Positions 7,891 through 17,800 of a DNA stretch of 64,000 nucleotides are shown in pieces. The position numbers and the translations under genes were made by a program. The notes under the pieces were generated by a model. It was not told the DNA's origin, did no database searches, and saw nothing but the letters and a program-made list of their open reading frames with translations. The stretch comes from RGIG5612 sp017511185 (GTDB lineage Bacteria > Bacillota > Clostridia > Lachnospirales > Lachnospiraceae): contig JAFWLF010000104.1 in NCBI GenBank assembly GCA_017511185.1, positions 62,001 to 126,000 of the forward strand. The letters are read 5' to 3'. Numbering within the stretch: position 1 is the first letter of the stretch; every line of letters starts with the position of its first letter.

Positions 7891-9215
7891 GCTTGCCTCC
7901 TTTTGGAACGGTTCATATAACGAAACAGAAAGAATAGTGTAAACAGCAATACCAAAGCAACGATCAACGCTGCAATAAATATCTTCTGATTCGGAATAAA
8001 TGATGTTGTTCCATCATTATTAATGATTGTATCTGCATTTTTTAAAACGGCGGCACCAATGGCCGGGCCAATGATACCTGGGATTAAAACCATACCAATA
8101 ATACGGATCCCCTGGAATTGTCCGGCTTTATTATCCGGGATCTGACTCCTGATCATCGCGCCGAATACACTCATGCCTGTCAAATATCCACACATCATGA
8201 AAAGGGACCCTATAAAGACAGGTATGGTACTTCTGGTGAAAATCAGAACCAAAAAACCTGCAATAAGCATTCCTACAGCAGGAAGGACACTTTTTGCAAA
8301 GCCATACCGGTCAAACGTTTTCCCATATAACGCGGTTACAACGGCAGCAACGATAATAGCCGGAGCCATGATCAGAACATAATTATCCATGTCCAGACCT
8401 TTTTCATAATAGAGGATCAGGTATGGCATATAAATCTGAATCGATATGTTGAAAACTGCAAATACCAGGATCACAAAATAGAGAAGAGGATTCTTTCTCA
8501 TTACAGAAGGTCGGAAGCTGTAAAAAACTGTTGCAAAATATCCGTATGCATGGCCTTCTTTTTTTATCCGTTCCCGCTCAGTCTTTACGGACGGAGCATC
8601 TTGAAGAATAAAAATACCTAAAATACCGATCAAAATCGTACAGCCGCCGATGATCAGGTAAATGAGGATCCAGCTTTTCGCCTGATCCAGATCAAAGAAC
8701 ATAAAGCCGCCAAATACAACAAGGATAGCAACCAACGGCATCATAGAATTGAAACCTTCTATTTTTCCGCGGTTTCCTTCTTCTCCCCAGTCTGTCATCC
8801 AGGCATTGAAAGCCGCATCATTTGCAGAGGAACCGAAAAATGTCATTACACAGTCCATTATGATGACCAAAGTGACGCCCAGTGACATAGCGGCAGTCAT
8901 CGAACCAGCCAGTGGAGTCAGAATATCCATTCGGATCAAAGCAAAGGCCAGAATGGTAATGCCCCAGATAATATAACCGCCGCAAAGGAACAGTTTACGT
9001 TTGGAAATAAAATCGGACAGAGCTCCAATGAAAAGGGTCGTTACAGCTGCAACAACTGCACTTGCAGCGACCATAAAGGAAATATCGGATGCACTGGCGC
9101 GGAACATTTTATAAATAAACACATTAAAATACATATTTTCCACGACCCAGGCTATTTGCCCCATGAGTCCGAATATGATCAAAACTGACCAGAACCTGGC
9201 CCCTAGTTTTTTCAT
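7887..9215 (-). CDS. Major facilitator superfamily transporter, probably for a glycoside
   Basis: The 442-residue protein is hydrophobic throughout with about 12 predicted membrane segments and short charged loops, including the intracellular SDFISKRK segment after an early helix that recalls the MFS loop 2-3 motif. The C-terminus is basic (RYMNRSKRRQ), as expected on the cytoplasmic side. CTGGAGG precedes ATG 9215 closely. It is coupled to the downstream GH2 gene by an ATGA overlap and begins 18 bases after rqcH. The pairing with an intracellular glycosidase suggests uptake of a disaccharide or glycoside, which is an inference from context only. Confidence 0.8.
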   Translation of the reverse strand: MKKLGARFWSVLIIFGLMGQIAWVVENMYFNVFIYKMFRASASDISFMVAASAVVAAVTTLFIGALSDFISKRKLFLCGGYIIWGITILAFALIRMDILTPLAGSMTAAMSLGVTLVIIMDCVMTFFGSSANDAAFNAWMTDWGEEGNRGKIEGFNSMMPLVAILVVFGGFMFFDLDQAKSWILIYLIIGGCTILIGILGIFILQDAPSVKTERERIKKEGHAYGYFATVFYSFRPSVMRKNPLLYFVILVFAVFNISIQIYMPYLILYYEKGLDMDNYVLIMAPAIIVAAVVTALYGKTFDRYGFAKSVLPAVGMLIAGFLVLIFTRSTIPVFIGSLFMMCGYLTGMSVFGAMIRSQIPDNKAGQFQGIRIIGMVLIPGIIGPAIGAAVLKNADTIINNDGTTSFIPNQKIFIAALIVALVLLFTLFFLFRYMNRSKRRQA

Positions 9216-9233
9216 AATGCCTCCAGTTTTCGT

Positions 9234-10970
9234 TTATATCTCTTTTATGCCGGAAATATCAGTAGATGCCGACATAGAATAATTGGTATGGTAGATCACA
9301 TAACCTGGTTTGGAACCAGCCGGTTTTTTCAACTGTTTCCTTTGAACATAATCCACTTCAACTTTTGAAGCACCTTCTGCTTTCGAATAATGCGCTGCAA
9401 GCTGGGCCGCTTCTTCAAAAGTACGGTCCGGAATCTCACTACCATTCGTCTTCAATATCACATGAGATCCAGGCAGGTTTTTTGCATGGAACCAGTAGTC
9501 GTTTCCATCAGCAAATTTCAGCGTCAGATATTCATTTTGAATATTATTTTTACCGACATAAATATCGAACCCGTCAGAAGAAATGTAATGGAGCGGAGTA
9601 GACTTGCTTTCTTTTTTGGCCTGTTTCTTTTGATTTCCAGTCTGTTTGCTGTATCCGCTATCCGCCATTTCTCTCCGCAGATCACTGATATCCGCTTCTT
9701 CCTGAACCATATCCAGGGAGGTCAGGATAGATTCTAAATGATCGATCTCTTCTTTTGTTTGACGGATGATCTTTGTCAATGCTTCATAGGTCCGCTTTAA
9801 TTTTGCATATTTATCAAAATACCGTTTGCCGTTTGCAATGACGGGAATGGTTGGATCCAAAGGTATCGTTACCATTTTTCCGGTATGATAATCTTCGGCT
9901 TCCATAGAGACAGAGCCGTCTGGAACGCTGTACCCATAGGCTGTTATTAACTCTCCATAAAGCTGGTAGATCTCTTTTTTCTTAGTATCATCTAACTGCT
10001 TTAACTGCAGATCATATTTTTTATAATCTTTATTGAGCAAAGTCTGGATCGTCTGTCTGAGAGAAGCAGTTTTCTGACGAAGCTCGGTATAAGTCTTTTT
10101 CTTTGCGTAATATGCATAAAGCAGCCGGGAAATGCTGTCATAAGACTCTTTTTCCAGATTCTGATATATTTTAAGATCCAATGCCGCATAGGCAAATGGG
10201 ACCTGATTTTCATAGTAGATTTGAGGTGAAAAATCACCTCTGTTAATCATTTCCATTAATCCCTTAAAAGAACCATACATTGTATGTATTTCTTCCTGAG
10301 ATAAACTGCCAGCCGGACGATCCGAATCAATTCCACATAGATTTAAGATTTCCTCCGCCAATTGGGTGCTGATCCCCGTAAAAACAGAGCAGAGGGTTTT
10401 TGAAAGCGGATTGCCAGACACAAAAACCATAGAGAAATCTTCTTCCGATGTTTGGAACGGATCTTTTTTTTCATCTGCAAAAGGAATGAAATAATCACGT
10501 CCTGGCAGAACTTCACGAACAGAACTGACTAAAGAAGATATATGTTTAATACTGTCTAATATATGATCCCCATCACGGAAGATAATATTGCTGTGTTTTC
10601 CCATTAACTCTACGGTCAGGATCTTTTGACATAGATCACCCATTTCATTGTAATGTTCTATATGAAAATCAATGATTCTCTCCATAGAAGGCTGATAGAT
10701 GCCAACGATCTGTCCGTTCAGAATATGTTTCCTTAAAAGCATACAAAAAGCAGGGGCAGTTAATGGTGATGTTTTGTTTTCTTCTGTCAGATAAGTGATC
10801 GGAAGAGCTGCTTCTGCAGAAATTAATAATTTTTTCTGCTGTCCGTCTTTTTTGATCGTTAATAAAAGCTCATTTTTCTCCGGTTGAGCGATCTTTACGA
10901 TCCTGCCATTCAGGATCTGGTCTTTATATTCTTTTACAAGACAGGCAATTACGCTTCCGTCAAAAGCCAA
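9234..10970 (-). CDS. rqcH: Ribosome quality control protein RqcH (NFACT family)
   Basis: This 578-residue protein matches NFACT proteins (formerly called fibronectin-binding protein FbpA). RqcH binds 50S subunits with stalled nascent chains and adds C-terminal alanine tails with tRNA-Ala. The NFACT-N region starts at residue 1 (MAFDGSVIACLVKEY). The middle contains charged, probably coiled-coil segments, and the NFACT-R domain near 455-560 contains DGFDIYVGKNN and DYWFHAKNLPGSHVI. At the position of the important D97-R98 pair of Bacillus RqcH this protein reads E97-R98, a conservative change. It is first in a minus-strand unit with the MFS and GH2 genes and divergent from mntP. Confidence 0.9.
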   Translation of the reverse strand: MAFDGSVIACLVKEYKDQILNGRIVKIAQPEKNELLLTIKKDGQQKKLLISAEAALPITYLTEENKTSPLTAPAFCMLLRKHILNGQIVGIYQPSMERIIDFHIEHYNEMGDLCQKILTVELMGKHSNIIFRDGDHILDSIKHISSLVSSVREVLPGRDYFIPFADEKKDPFQTSEEDFSMVFVSGNPLSKTLCSVFTGISTQLAEEILNLCGIDSDRPAGSLSQEEIHTMYGSFKGLMEMINRGDFSPQIYYENQVPFAYAALDLKIYQNLEKESYDSISRLLYAYYAKKKTYTELRQKTASLRQTIQTLLNKDYKKYDLQLKQLDDTKKKEIYQLYGELITAYGYSVPDGSVSMEAEDYHTGKMVTIPLDPTIPVIANGKRYFDKYAKLKRTYEALTKIIRQTKEEIDHLESILTSLDMVQEEADISDLRREMADSGYSKQTGNQKKQAKKESKSTPLHYISSDGFDIYVGKNNIQNEYLTLKFADGNDYWFHAKNLPGSHVILKTNGSEIPDRTFEEAAQLAAHYSKAEGASKVEVDYVQRKQLKKPAGSKPGYVIYHTNYSMSASTDISGIKEI

Positions 10971-11111
10971 AATTACAGCCTCCGCTTCAATTTAGTTCCG
11001 TTTCATATTAACATATGAAAAGACTTATTTCTACGGAAGAAAAAACCTCTTGCGAGCTTCGGTCCATTGTATTACATTTTCATTAATACAAAAAGAAGCA
11101 GGAATCTAACA
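10971..11111. promoter_or_regulatory. Divergent intergenic region between rqcH and mntP
   Basis: This 141-base region must hold the promoters for rqcH (minus) and mntP (plus). TTTCATAT at 11001-11008 and ATATGAAA at 11013-11020 form a perfect 8-bp inverted repeat with a 4-base centre, a size suited to a dimeric repressor site. I could not find a convincing yybP-ykoY manganese riboswitch, which would need more space and its own conserved loops. Confidence 0.35.
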
Positions 11112-11690
11112 TTGACTTTTACTGAAATATTACTTATCGGAATCGGACTATCCATGGATGCTTTTGCGGTTGCTGTCAGCAAAGGTCTTTCCATGCAGAA
11201 GATCAATTACAAGGCCGGATTGATCATTGCATTGTTTTTCGGCGTTTTTCAGGCTGGAATGCCATTGATTGGTTACTTTGCAGCGATTCGTTTTGAAAGA
11301 TATATCGTTGCGGCTGATCATTGGATCGCATTTGGACTTCTTCTTTTTATTGGAGGTAAAGCAATTGTAGAAGCTATAAAAGAGATAAGGTCCGGAGAAA
11401 AGAAAGAAGAAAACTTCAAGCTTCGTTATGGAGAACTGGTTGTCTTGGCCTTTGCGACCAGTGTGGATGCACTGGCTGTCGGTATCTCATTTGCTTTTTT
11501 ATCAGTTCAGATCTGGAAATCCGTTTCGATCATCGGTGTCACGACATTCCTGATTTCTTTTGCCGGAGTCTGCATCGGCAACCGATTTGGAGCGAAGCTG
11601 AAAGCGAAAGCAGAAATTGCAGGCGGAGTGATCCTGATCCTGATCGGCCTTAAGATCTTATTGGAGCATTTAGGCGTCATCCATTTTTAA
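11112..11690 (+). CDS. mntP: Manganese efflux pump MntP
   Basis: MntP exports Mn(II) across the cytoplasmic membrane. The 192-residue protein is built of six hydrophobic segments in two halves. Each half carries the conserved acidic motif: GLSMDAFAVAVSKGL (D16) and FATSVDALAVGISF. I chose the TTG at 11112 because GCAGGA at 11098-11103 lies just upstream and the product then has the usual family length. A TTG at 11067 is also in frame but would add a basic, non-conserved extension. No partner gene is nearby and no manganese riboswitch was recognised upstream. Confidence 0.85.
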   Translation: MTFTEILLIGIGLSMDAFAVAVSKGLSMQKINYKAGLIIALFFGVFQAGMPLIGYFAAIRFERYIVAADHWIAFGLLLFIGGKAIVEAIKEIRSGEKKEENFKLRYGELVVLAFATSVDALAVGISFAFLSVQIWKSVSIIGVTTFLISFAGVCIGNRFGAKLKAKAEIAGGVILILIGLKILLEHLGVIHF

Positions 11691-11714
11691 TACAAATATT
11701 AGTCACAAATAGAG

Positions 11715-11743
11715 TATAATATAAATGAAATAGAAACTATAAT
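11715..11743 (+). promoter_or_regulatory. Candidate promoter for the two-component system
   Basis: Two TATAAT hexamers occur at 11715-11720 and 11738-11743 in an A/T-rich gap upstream of the response regulator. Neither has a good -35 box at 16-18 bases, so the assignment is weak. Confidence 0.3.
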
Positions 11744-11767
11744 ATTTCAATTATCAGTGAGGATATT

Positions 11768-12448
11768 ATGAGCGATTTAAAAGTATTAGTCGTCGATGAT
11801 GAAGCCAGAATGAGGAAGATCGTCAAAGACTTCCTGGTAGCAAAGGATTATAAAGTAGTAGAGGCTTCTAATGGAGAAGAGGCAATCGATATTGTTTATG
11901 AAGATAAAGATATCGATCTTGTTCTTTTGGATGTCATGATGCCAAAGATGGATGGCTGGGAGACCTGCCGTGAGATCAGAAAAGTTTCACAGGTGCCGAT
12001 CATAATGCTGACTGCAAAAAGTGATGAGACAGATGAACTTTTAGGCTACAACCTTGGAATTGACGAATATATTACAAAACCTTTCAGCCCAAAGATTTTA
12101 GTCGCCCGTATAGATGCGATCCTGCGTCGGACAAATAAACTTAACGAGGAAGATATTATTACAGCCGGCCGCCTGAATATCAATAAAACATCTCATGTGG
12201 TCAGCGTCGATGGTAATCCGATCGAACTCAGCTTTAAAGAATTTGAGCTTCTTTGCTACTTCGCTGAGAATAAAGGAATTGCACTCTCCAGAGAAAAAAT
12301 TCTGAATAACGTCTGGAATTATGACTACTTTGGTGATGCAAGAACAATTGATACTCACGTTAAAAAGATCCGTTCCAAACTTGGAGATTGTGGTGATTAT
12401 ATTAAAACGATCTGGGGTATGGGATATAAATTTGAAGTGGATGAGTAA
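11768..12448 (+). CDS. OmpR/PhoB-family response regulator
   Basis: The 226-residue protein has an N-terminal receiver domain (about 1-120) with the acidic pair D10-D11, the phosphoacceptor D55 in LVLLDVMMPK, and the lysine in MLTAKSDE. The C-terminal winged-helix domain (about 130-226) contains SFKEFELLCYFAENKG and ARTIDTHVKKIRSKLG, typical for DNA binding by PhoB-like regulators. The sensor kinase gene begins three bases after its stop, so the two form a cognate pair. The stimulus and target genes are not evident from the neighbourhood. Confidence 0.93.
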   Translation: MSDLKVLVVDDEARMRKIVKDFLVAKDYKVVEASNGEEAIDIVYEDKDIDLVLLDVMMPKMDGWETCREIRKVSQVPIIMLTAKSDETDELLGYNLGIDEYITKPFSPKILVARIDAILRRTNKLNEEDIITAGRLNINKTSHVVSVDGNPIELSFKEFELLCYFAENKGIALSREKILNNVWNYDYFGDARTIDTHVKKIRSKLGDCGDYIKTIWGMGYKFEVDE

Positions 12449-12451
12449 TTC

Positions 12452-14128
12452 ATGAAAAAAGCCTCTTTAAAAGCGAAAACAATAACAATTCTGATCACGG
12501 CATTACTATTTGCTTTTGTGATCGGTTTTGTTTTTTGCAGCGTTTTTTCAAGTGGTTATTATGAAAATATCAAGACAAGATCACTCATATCCCTGAATCA
12601 GCAGCTTAAACAAACTGATTTTAATAAAAATGAATTCAGGGAATTATCTGATTACTGTGAACAGAACAGCCTTTCGCTCCTGGTAGTCAATCCGGCAGGA
12701 CTCCCTGTTTATTCTTACGGCAATTCCAGTATTCTGTTAAGTCGTCTGGATGATATAACTTTTTTGGGAGAGCAGGACAACAGCAGAAATAAAGTCATTC
12801 GGCAGGAAGATAATCATACAATTCAGGAAGTGAGCGATGATCACGGCAAAATTCTTTACATAGAAGACTGGGGTTATCTGGATAACGGTTATTCCTATGT
12901 CGTCAGATCTTCTTTTCAAGGTGTTCAAAGAGAAGTGAAACAATCTTTGATATTTTTTAGTGTTATATGTGCAGCAATCCTGATCATTGCAGGTATTGTT
13001 ATTTATTTTATTGTCAATTATTATACGAAGCCTCTTACAAATCTGCTTGGATTCGTTCAGAATCTGAATGAAGGTGAGTTTGATACCAAATATACCTATA
13101 AGCATTTTCGGCAGGATGAAATTGGTCTTTTGGGGGAAAACCTGAATCAGATTGGCGAAAAACTGCAAAGTATGATAGCAGAGCTGAAATCTTCCAACTT
13201 AAATCTGGAAAATGAATTAAAAGCCAAAACACAATTGGAACAGCAGCGCAAAAAATACCTGTCTGATGTCTCACATGAGTTAAAAACGCCAATCGCGCTG
13301 ATTTCCGGATATGCAGAAGGACTAAAAGAAGGCATTTCTGATGATCCGGAAGACAGGGCCTATTATTGTGATGTCATTATAGACGAAACGGAAAAAATGA
13401 ATATACTGATCAAACGTCTTTCTGCGTTAAACCAGTTGGAACAGGGAACCAGTGCCGTCTCTCTGGAACGTTTTGACGTCATTGCCGTCATTAATGGCTT
13501 TTTGAATACGATGTCCATGATCATAGCTGAAAAGAATGTGGATATTTTCTTCGATAACAGCTATTCCGTATTTGTCTGGTCTGATGAGTTCTTATTTGAA
13601 GAAGCCTTTATGAATTACTTCAATAATGCACTCCATCATGTAGATGAAAAACGGGTGATCCGGATCAATGTTGAAAAGAAAGAGAATAATAAAGTACGCA
13701 TTACAATATTTAATACTGGCGTAAACATTCCAGAAGACGATCTGAATAAGATCTGGGAGGAATTTTACAAAGTGGATCAGGCAAGAACCAGAGAATATGG
13801 CGGAAGCGGCCTGGGACTTTCCATTGTAAAGGCGATTGCAGATTCTCTGAATCAACAATGTGGAGTTGATAATCATCCGGAAGGAGTTTCTTTCTGGATC
13901 GAACTGGAATCAGCTGCAAGAACTGCTAATGAAGCAGAAGAACCGCAAAAGCCGGAAAAGAAGCGGATCAAACTATCTGATATTCCTATCTGGCAGGCAG
14001 CTGTTGACAGGATCAAGAAAGATGACAGCAAGCCGAAAGTTGAGAAAAAAGTAAAAGAAGAGAAAAAGCAGAAAAAGGAAAAACAAAAGAAATCAAAGGA
14101 GGGCAGAAATGCCGCCAATCAGCAATGA
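12452..14128 (+). CDS. Sensor histidine kinase with a charged C-terminal tail
   Basis: The 558-residue protein has a membrane segment at about 11-33, an extracellular sensor region at 34-165, a second membrane segment at about 166-188 and a HAMP linker. The phosphoacceptor is H275 in SDVSHELKTP. The ATPase domain has an N-box (NYFNNALHH), an NTG in place of the usual DxG, and GGSGLGLSIVKAI. After residue about 500 comes an unusual tail of about 55 residues, very rich in lysine and glutamate, beyond the end of the kinase domain. The last 20 bases overlap the start of ung in another frame. It should phosphorylate the preceding response regulator. Confidence 0.92.
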   Translation: MKKASLKAKTITILITALLFAFVIGFVFCSVFSSGYYENIKTRSLISLNQQLKQTDFNKNEFRELSDYCEQNSLSLLVVNPAGLPVYSYGNSSILLSRLDDITFLGEQDNSRNKVIRQEDNHTIQEVSDDHGKILYIEDWGYLDNGYSYVVRSSFQGVQREVKQSLIFFSVICAAILIIAGIVIYFIVNYYTKPLTNLLGFVQNLNEGEFDTKYTYKHFRQDEIGLLGENLNQIGEKLQSMIAELKSSNLNLENELKAKTQLEQQRKKYLSDVSHELKTPIALISGYAEGLKEGISDDPEDRAYYCDVIIDETEKMNILIKRLSALNQLEQGTSAVSLERFDVIAVINGFLNTMSMIIAEKNVDIFFDNSYSVFVWSDEFLFEEAFMNYFNNALHHVDEKRVIRINVEKKENNKVRITIFNTGVNIPEDDLNKIWEEFYKVDQARTREYGGSGLGLSIVKAIADSLNQQCGVDNHPEGVSFWIELESAARTANEAEEPQKPEKKRIKLSDIPIWQAAVDRIKKDDSKPKVEKKVKEEKKQKKEKQKKSKEGRNAANQQ

Positions 14129-14777
14129 CTGGCTTTCCCCATTAAAAGAAGAATTCGGGAAAGAATACTATAAAAAACTATATCAGACTGTAAATGAAGA
14201 GTATAAAACGCATGTGATCTATCCGCCTGCAGATGATCTTTTTAATGCATTTCATTTCACACCGCTCCATGAAGTCAAGGTCGTTATTTTAGGACAAGAT
14301 CCCTATCATAATGAAGGGCAGGCTCATGGATTGTGCTTTTCCGTGCAAAAGGGGGTAGAAATCCCGCCTTCACTTCTGAATATTTATAAAGAACTCCAGG
14401 ACGATCTTAACTGTACCATGCCTTCCAGCGGCTATTTAAAAAAATGGGCTGACCAGGGAGTATTGTTATTGAATACTGTTTTGACTGTACGCGCGCATGA
14501 AGCGAATTCCCATAAAGGAATAGGCTGGGAGGAATTTACTGATGCAGCTATCCGTATTTTAAATGAACAGGACAGGCCGATCGTCTTTATGTTGTGGGGA
14601 AGTAATGCAAGAGAAAAGAAAAAAATGCTGAATAATCCAAAGCACTTGATCCTGGAGGCACCGCATCCATCACCTTTATCTGCCTATCGGGGATTTTTCG
14701 GATGCAGACATTTTTCTAAATGCAATGCGTTTCTGATAAAAAACGGATTAGATCCGATTGATTGGCAAATAGATTAA
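14109..14777 (+). CDS. ung: Uracil-DNA glycosylase, family 1
   Basis: Ung removes uracil from DNA to start base excision repair. The 222-residue protein contains the catalytic water-activating motif GQDPYH at 62-67 (D64), the uracil-binding FMLWGSNA segment and the DNA-intercalating HPSPLSAYRG loop. Start ATG 14109 is preceded by AAAGGAGG inside the histidine kinase gene, and the two genes overlap by 20 bases. A bidirectional terminator follows directly. Confidence 0.95.
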   Translation: MPPISNDWLSPLKEEFGKEYYKKLYQTVNEEYKTHVIYPPADDLFNAFHFTPLHEVKVVILGQDPYHNEGQAHGLCFSVQKGVEIPPSLLNIYKELQDDLNCTMPSSGYLKKWADQGVLLLNTVLTVRAHEANSHKGIGWEEFTDAAIRILNEQDRPIVFMLWGSNAREKKKMLNNPKHLILEAPHPSPLSAYRGFFGCRHFSKCNAFLIKNGLDPIDWQID

Positions 14778-14801
14778 AAAAGAGCCCTTAGGCTCTTTTT
14801 T
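14776..14801. terminator. Bidirectional intrinsic terminator between ung and the activase gene
   Basis: AAAAAAGAGCC at 14776-14786 pairs with GGCTCTTTTTT at 14791-14801 around a CTTA loop. The T-run serves ung, and the A-run serves the convergent activase gene. The hairpin overlaps the last codons and stop of the activase gene. Confidence 0.9.
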
Positions 14802-17800
14802 CTTTCTCTTTAGCATTATCTTTCGCCACAGACAGCATCAGCTTAATACGGTTAAGCTGATTGACTTCTGAAGCGCCTGGATCGAAATCGATGGCAACGA
14901 TATTCGAATCCGGATTATGTTCCCGCAGAGTTTTGATCACACCTTTTCCCACTACGTGATTTGGAAGGCAGCCAAACGGCTGAACGCATACAATATTAGG
15001 AACACCGCTATGGATCAACTCCAGCATTTCGCCAGTCAGGAACCATCCTTCACCGCTTTGATTGCCAAGTGAAACATAATGTGAAGCCATTTCTGCCAGA
15101 TGAGAAATACTATCTGGGGCGATGTAATGTTTGCTTGCTAAAAGCTGCTTTCTTGCCGGAGCACGGAGATGCTCAAGCAATCGGATCCCAATAGTTGCCA
15201 GTGCGGAGTAGAACCAACCGGCACTATAGTTTTCTGCACGGAAATAATTATTAAACAGACAATAGAGAAGAAAGTCCAGCAGATCCGGCATGACAGCCTC
15301 TGCGCCTTCTGCTTCTAATAGATCTGTGATATGGTTGTTGGCCATTGGAGAGAACTTAACCAGGATTTCTCCAACAACGCCTACACGTGGTTTCGTAACA
15401 TGTTTGCGCGGAAGTGTATCAAATTCATGAACGATGTTCTTTATCAGCTTTTTCACTTTTCTGCGGCTGAACGTTTTTTTACGGATCTCTTCTACGCAAA
15501 TATTCCGCCATTTCTGATAAAGGGCATCCGTGCTTCCCGGTTCTGCTTCATAAGGACGTGTCGCATTGATTAGACGCATCAAAAGATCCCCGATCACAAC
15601 AGCATATATACCTTTATAAGCCAGCGGCAATGATAGTTTAAAACCGGAATTTTTTTCCAAACCAAAAGAAAGAGAAATAACCGGAATATGTCCAAAACCT
15701 GCTTTTTCTAAAGCTCTTCGGATAAAACTGATATAGTTTGTTGCACGACAGCCGCCGCCCGTCTGTGTGATCAACAGAGCTGTACGGGAAAGATCATACC
15801 TCCCGGATAACAAAGCAGCCATCATCTGTCCAACAACAATTGTAGATGGATAGCAGGCATCGTTATTTACATATTTTAATCCGACATCTACGGATTCTTT
15901 TGTATCATTATCCAGGATCACAAGATCATAACCTTCTACCTGGAACGCTTCTTTTACTAAATCAAACTGGATCGGAGCCATCTGTGGAGCCAGGATCGTG
16001 TAATTACGGGATTTCATTTCTGATGTAAATTCCACTCTGTTATATGCAGTGGAACGAAGTTCCCGTTTTTTATGAGCACGTTCCTGGGCTTTGATCGCAG
16101 AAAGAAGAGAACGGATCCTGATCCTTGCAGCTCCAAGATTACTGATCTCATCAATCTTCAAAACGGTATAGATTTTTCCTGAATTCGAAAGAATATCACT
16201 TACACAGTCAGTAGTAACAGCATCGAGCCCGCATCCAAACGAAAACAGCTGGATCAGATCCAGATAATCCGTCCTTTTAACAAAGTTGGCAGCACGGTAG
16301 AGCCTTGAATGGTACATCCATTGATCAGATACGATTAAAGGACGTTCTACAGTACCAAGTTGTGAGACACTGTCTTCTGAAAGAACAGCAATACCGTAAG
16401 AAGTGATCAGTTCCGGAATACCATGATTGATTTCCGGATCTACATGATACGGACGGCCTGCAAGTACAATACCGTGACGGTTTTCTTTTTGCAGCCATGC
16501 AATTGTTTTTTCGCCTTCTGCCTGGATTTCTGCACGAACATTTGCAAGCTCTTTCCAGCCTTTATCCGCCGCTTTAATGATTTCAGTTGATGAAAAGCCA
16601 AATTCTTCTGTTGCAAAGACGCGGATCAGACCTTCCGTAAAGATCCTGAAATTAGTCATCGAAAAGAATGGATGAATGAAAGTAACACCCTGATTCTTTA
16701 AATCTTCGACGTTGTTTTTTATATTTTCCGGATAGGTAGCAACAATCGGACAGTTGAAATGATTGTTCGCATCCGGAGTCTCAATACGTTCAAACGCGAT
16801 GGAAGGGTAGAAGATCTTCTTGATACCCTGATTGATCAGCCATTGAATATGTCCGTGCGTCAGTTTTGCCGGATAACATTCCGATTCGGAAGGAATTGTT
16901 TCAATACCCAATTCATAAATAGATCTTGAAGAAAGAGGGGATAAAACAACACGATATCCAAGTTCCTTAAAGAAAACCGCCCAGAATGGATAGTTTTCAT
17001 ACATATTCAGTGAACGTGGAATGCCGATTTCTCCTTTCGGAGCATCTTCCAACGCTAACGGTTCATAGTCGAAAGTACGTTTTAATTTGAATTCAAAAAG
17101 GTTCGGAACAGATTCAGAGACTTTTTCTTTCCCTAATCCCTTCTCACAACGATTACCGGAAATAAATCTTCTTCCTCCGGAGAAGTTATTGATCGTCAAA
17201 AGACAATGATTGGTACACCCTTTGCAGCGGGTCAAAGTCGTCTTAAATTCCAGCGCGATCATCTCATCGAAGGAAAGCATGCGGGTGGAACGTTCTTCTT
17301 CCGGCAGATCATAATACCGTTCTCTGGCAATCAGTGCTGCTCCGAAAGCTCCCATCAGTCCAGCGATATCCGGACGTATCACATTACGGCCAATCGTTTT
17401 TTCAAACGCACGGAGGATGGCATCATTATAAAAAGTGCCGCCCTGAACAACAATATTTTTCCCTAATTGGTCCGGATTGACTAATTTGATGACTTTATAT
17501 AAAGCATTTTTGATAACAGAGTAAGAAAGACCGGCAGAAATATCTGAAATATCAGCGCCTTCTTTCTGCGCCTGTTTCACATTAGAATTCATGAAAACCG
17601 TGCAGCGGGTTCCCAGATCTGTTGGGCTTTTTGCAAATAAAGCTGCTTCTGCAAACTCCACAACAGTCCGGTTCATAGACATCGCAAAGTTTTCAATAAA
17701 TGATCCACAGCCAGAAGAGCATGCTTCATTCAAAAGGACGGAATCAATGACACCATCTTTGATCCGCATATATTTCATATCCTGTCCGCCGATATCCAGA

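Noticed and set aside
10971..11111. A yybP-ykoY manganese riboswitch before mntP
   Set aside because: The region is short and I could not place the conserved loops or a terminator/antiterminator pair.
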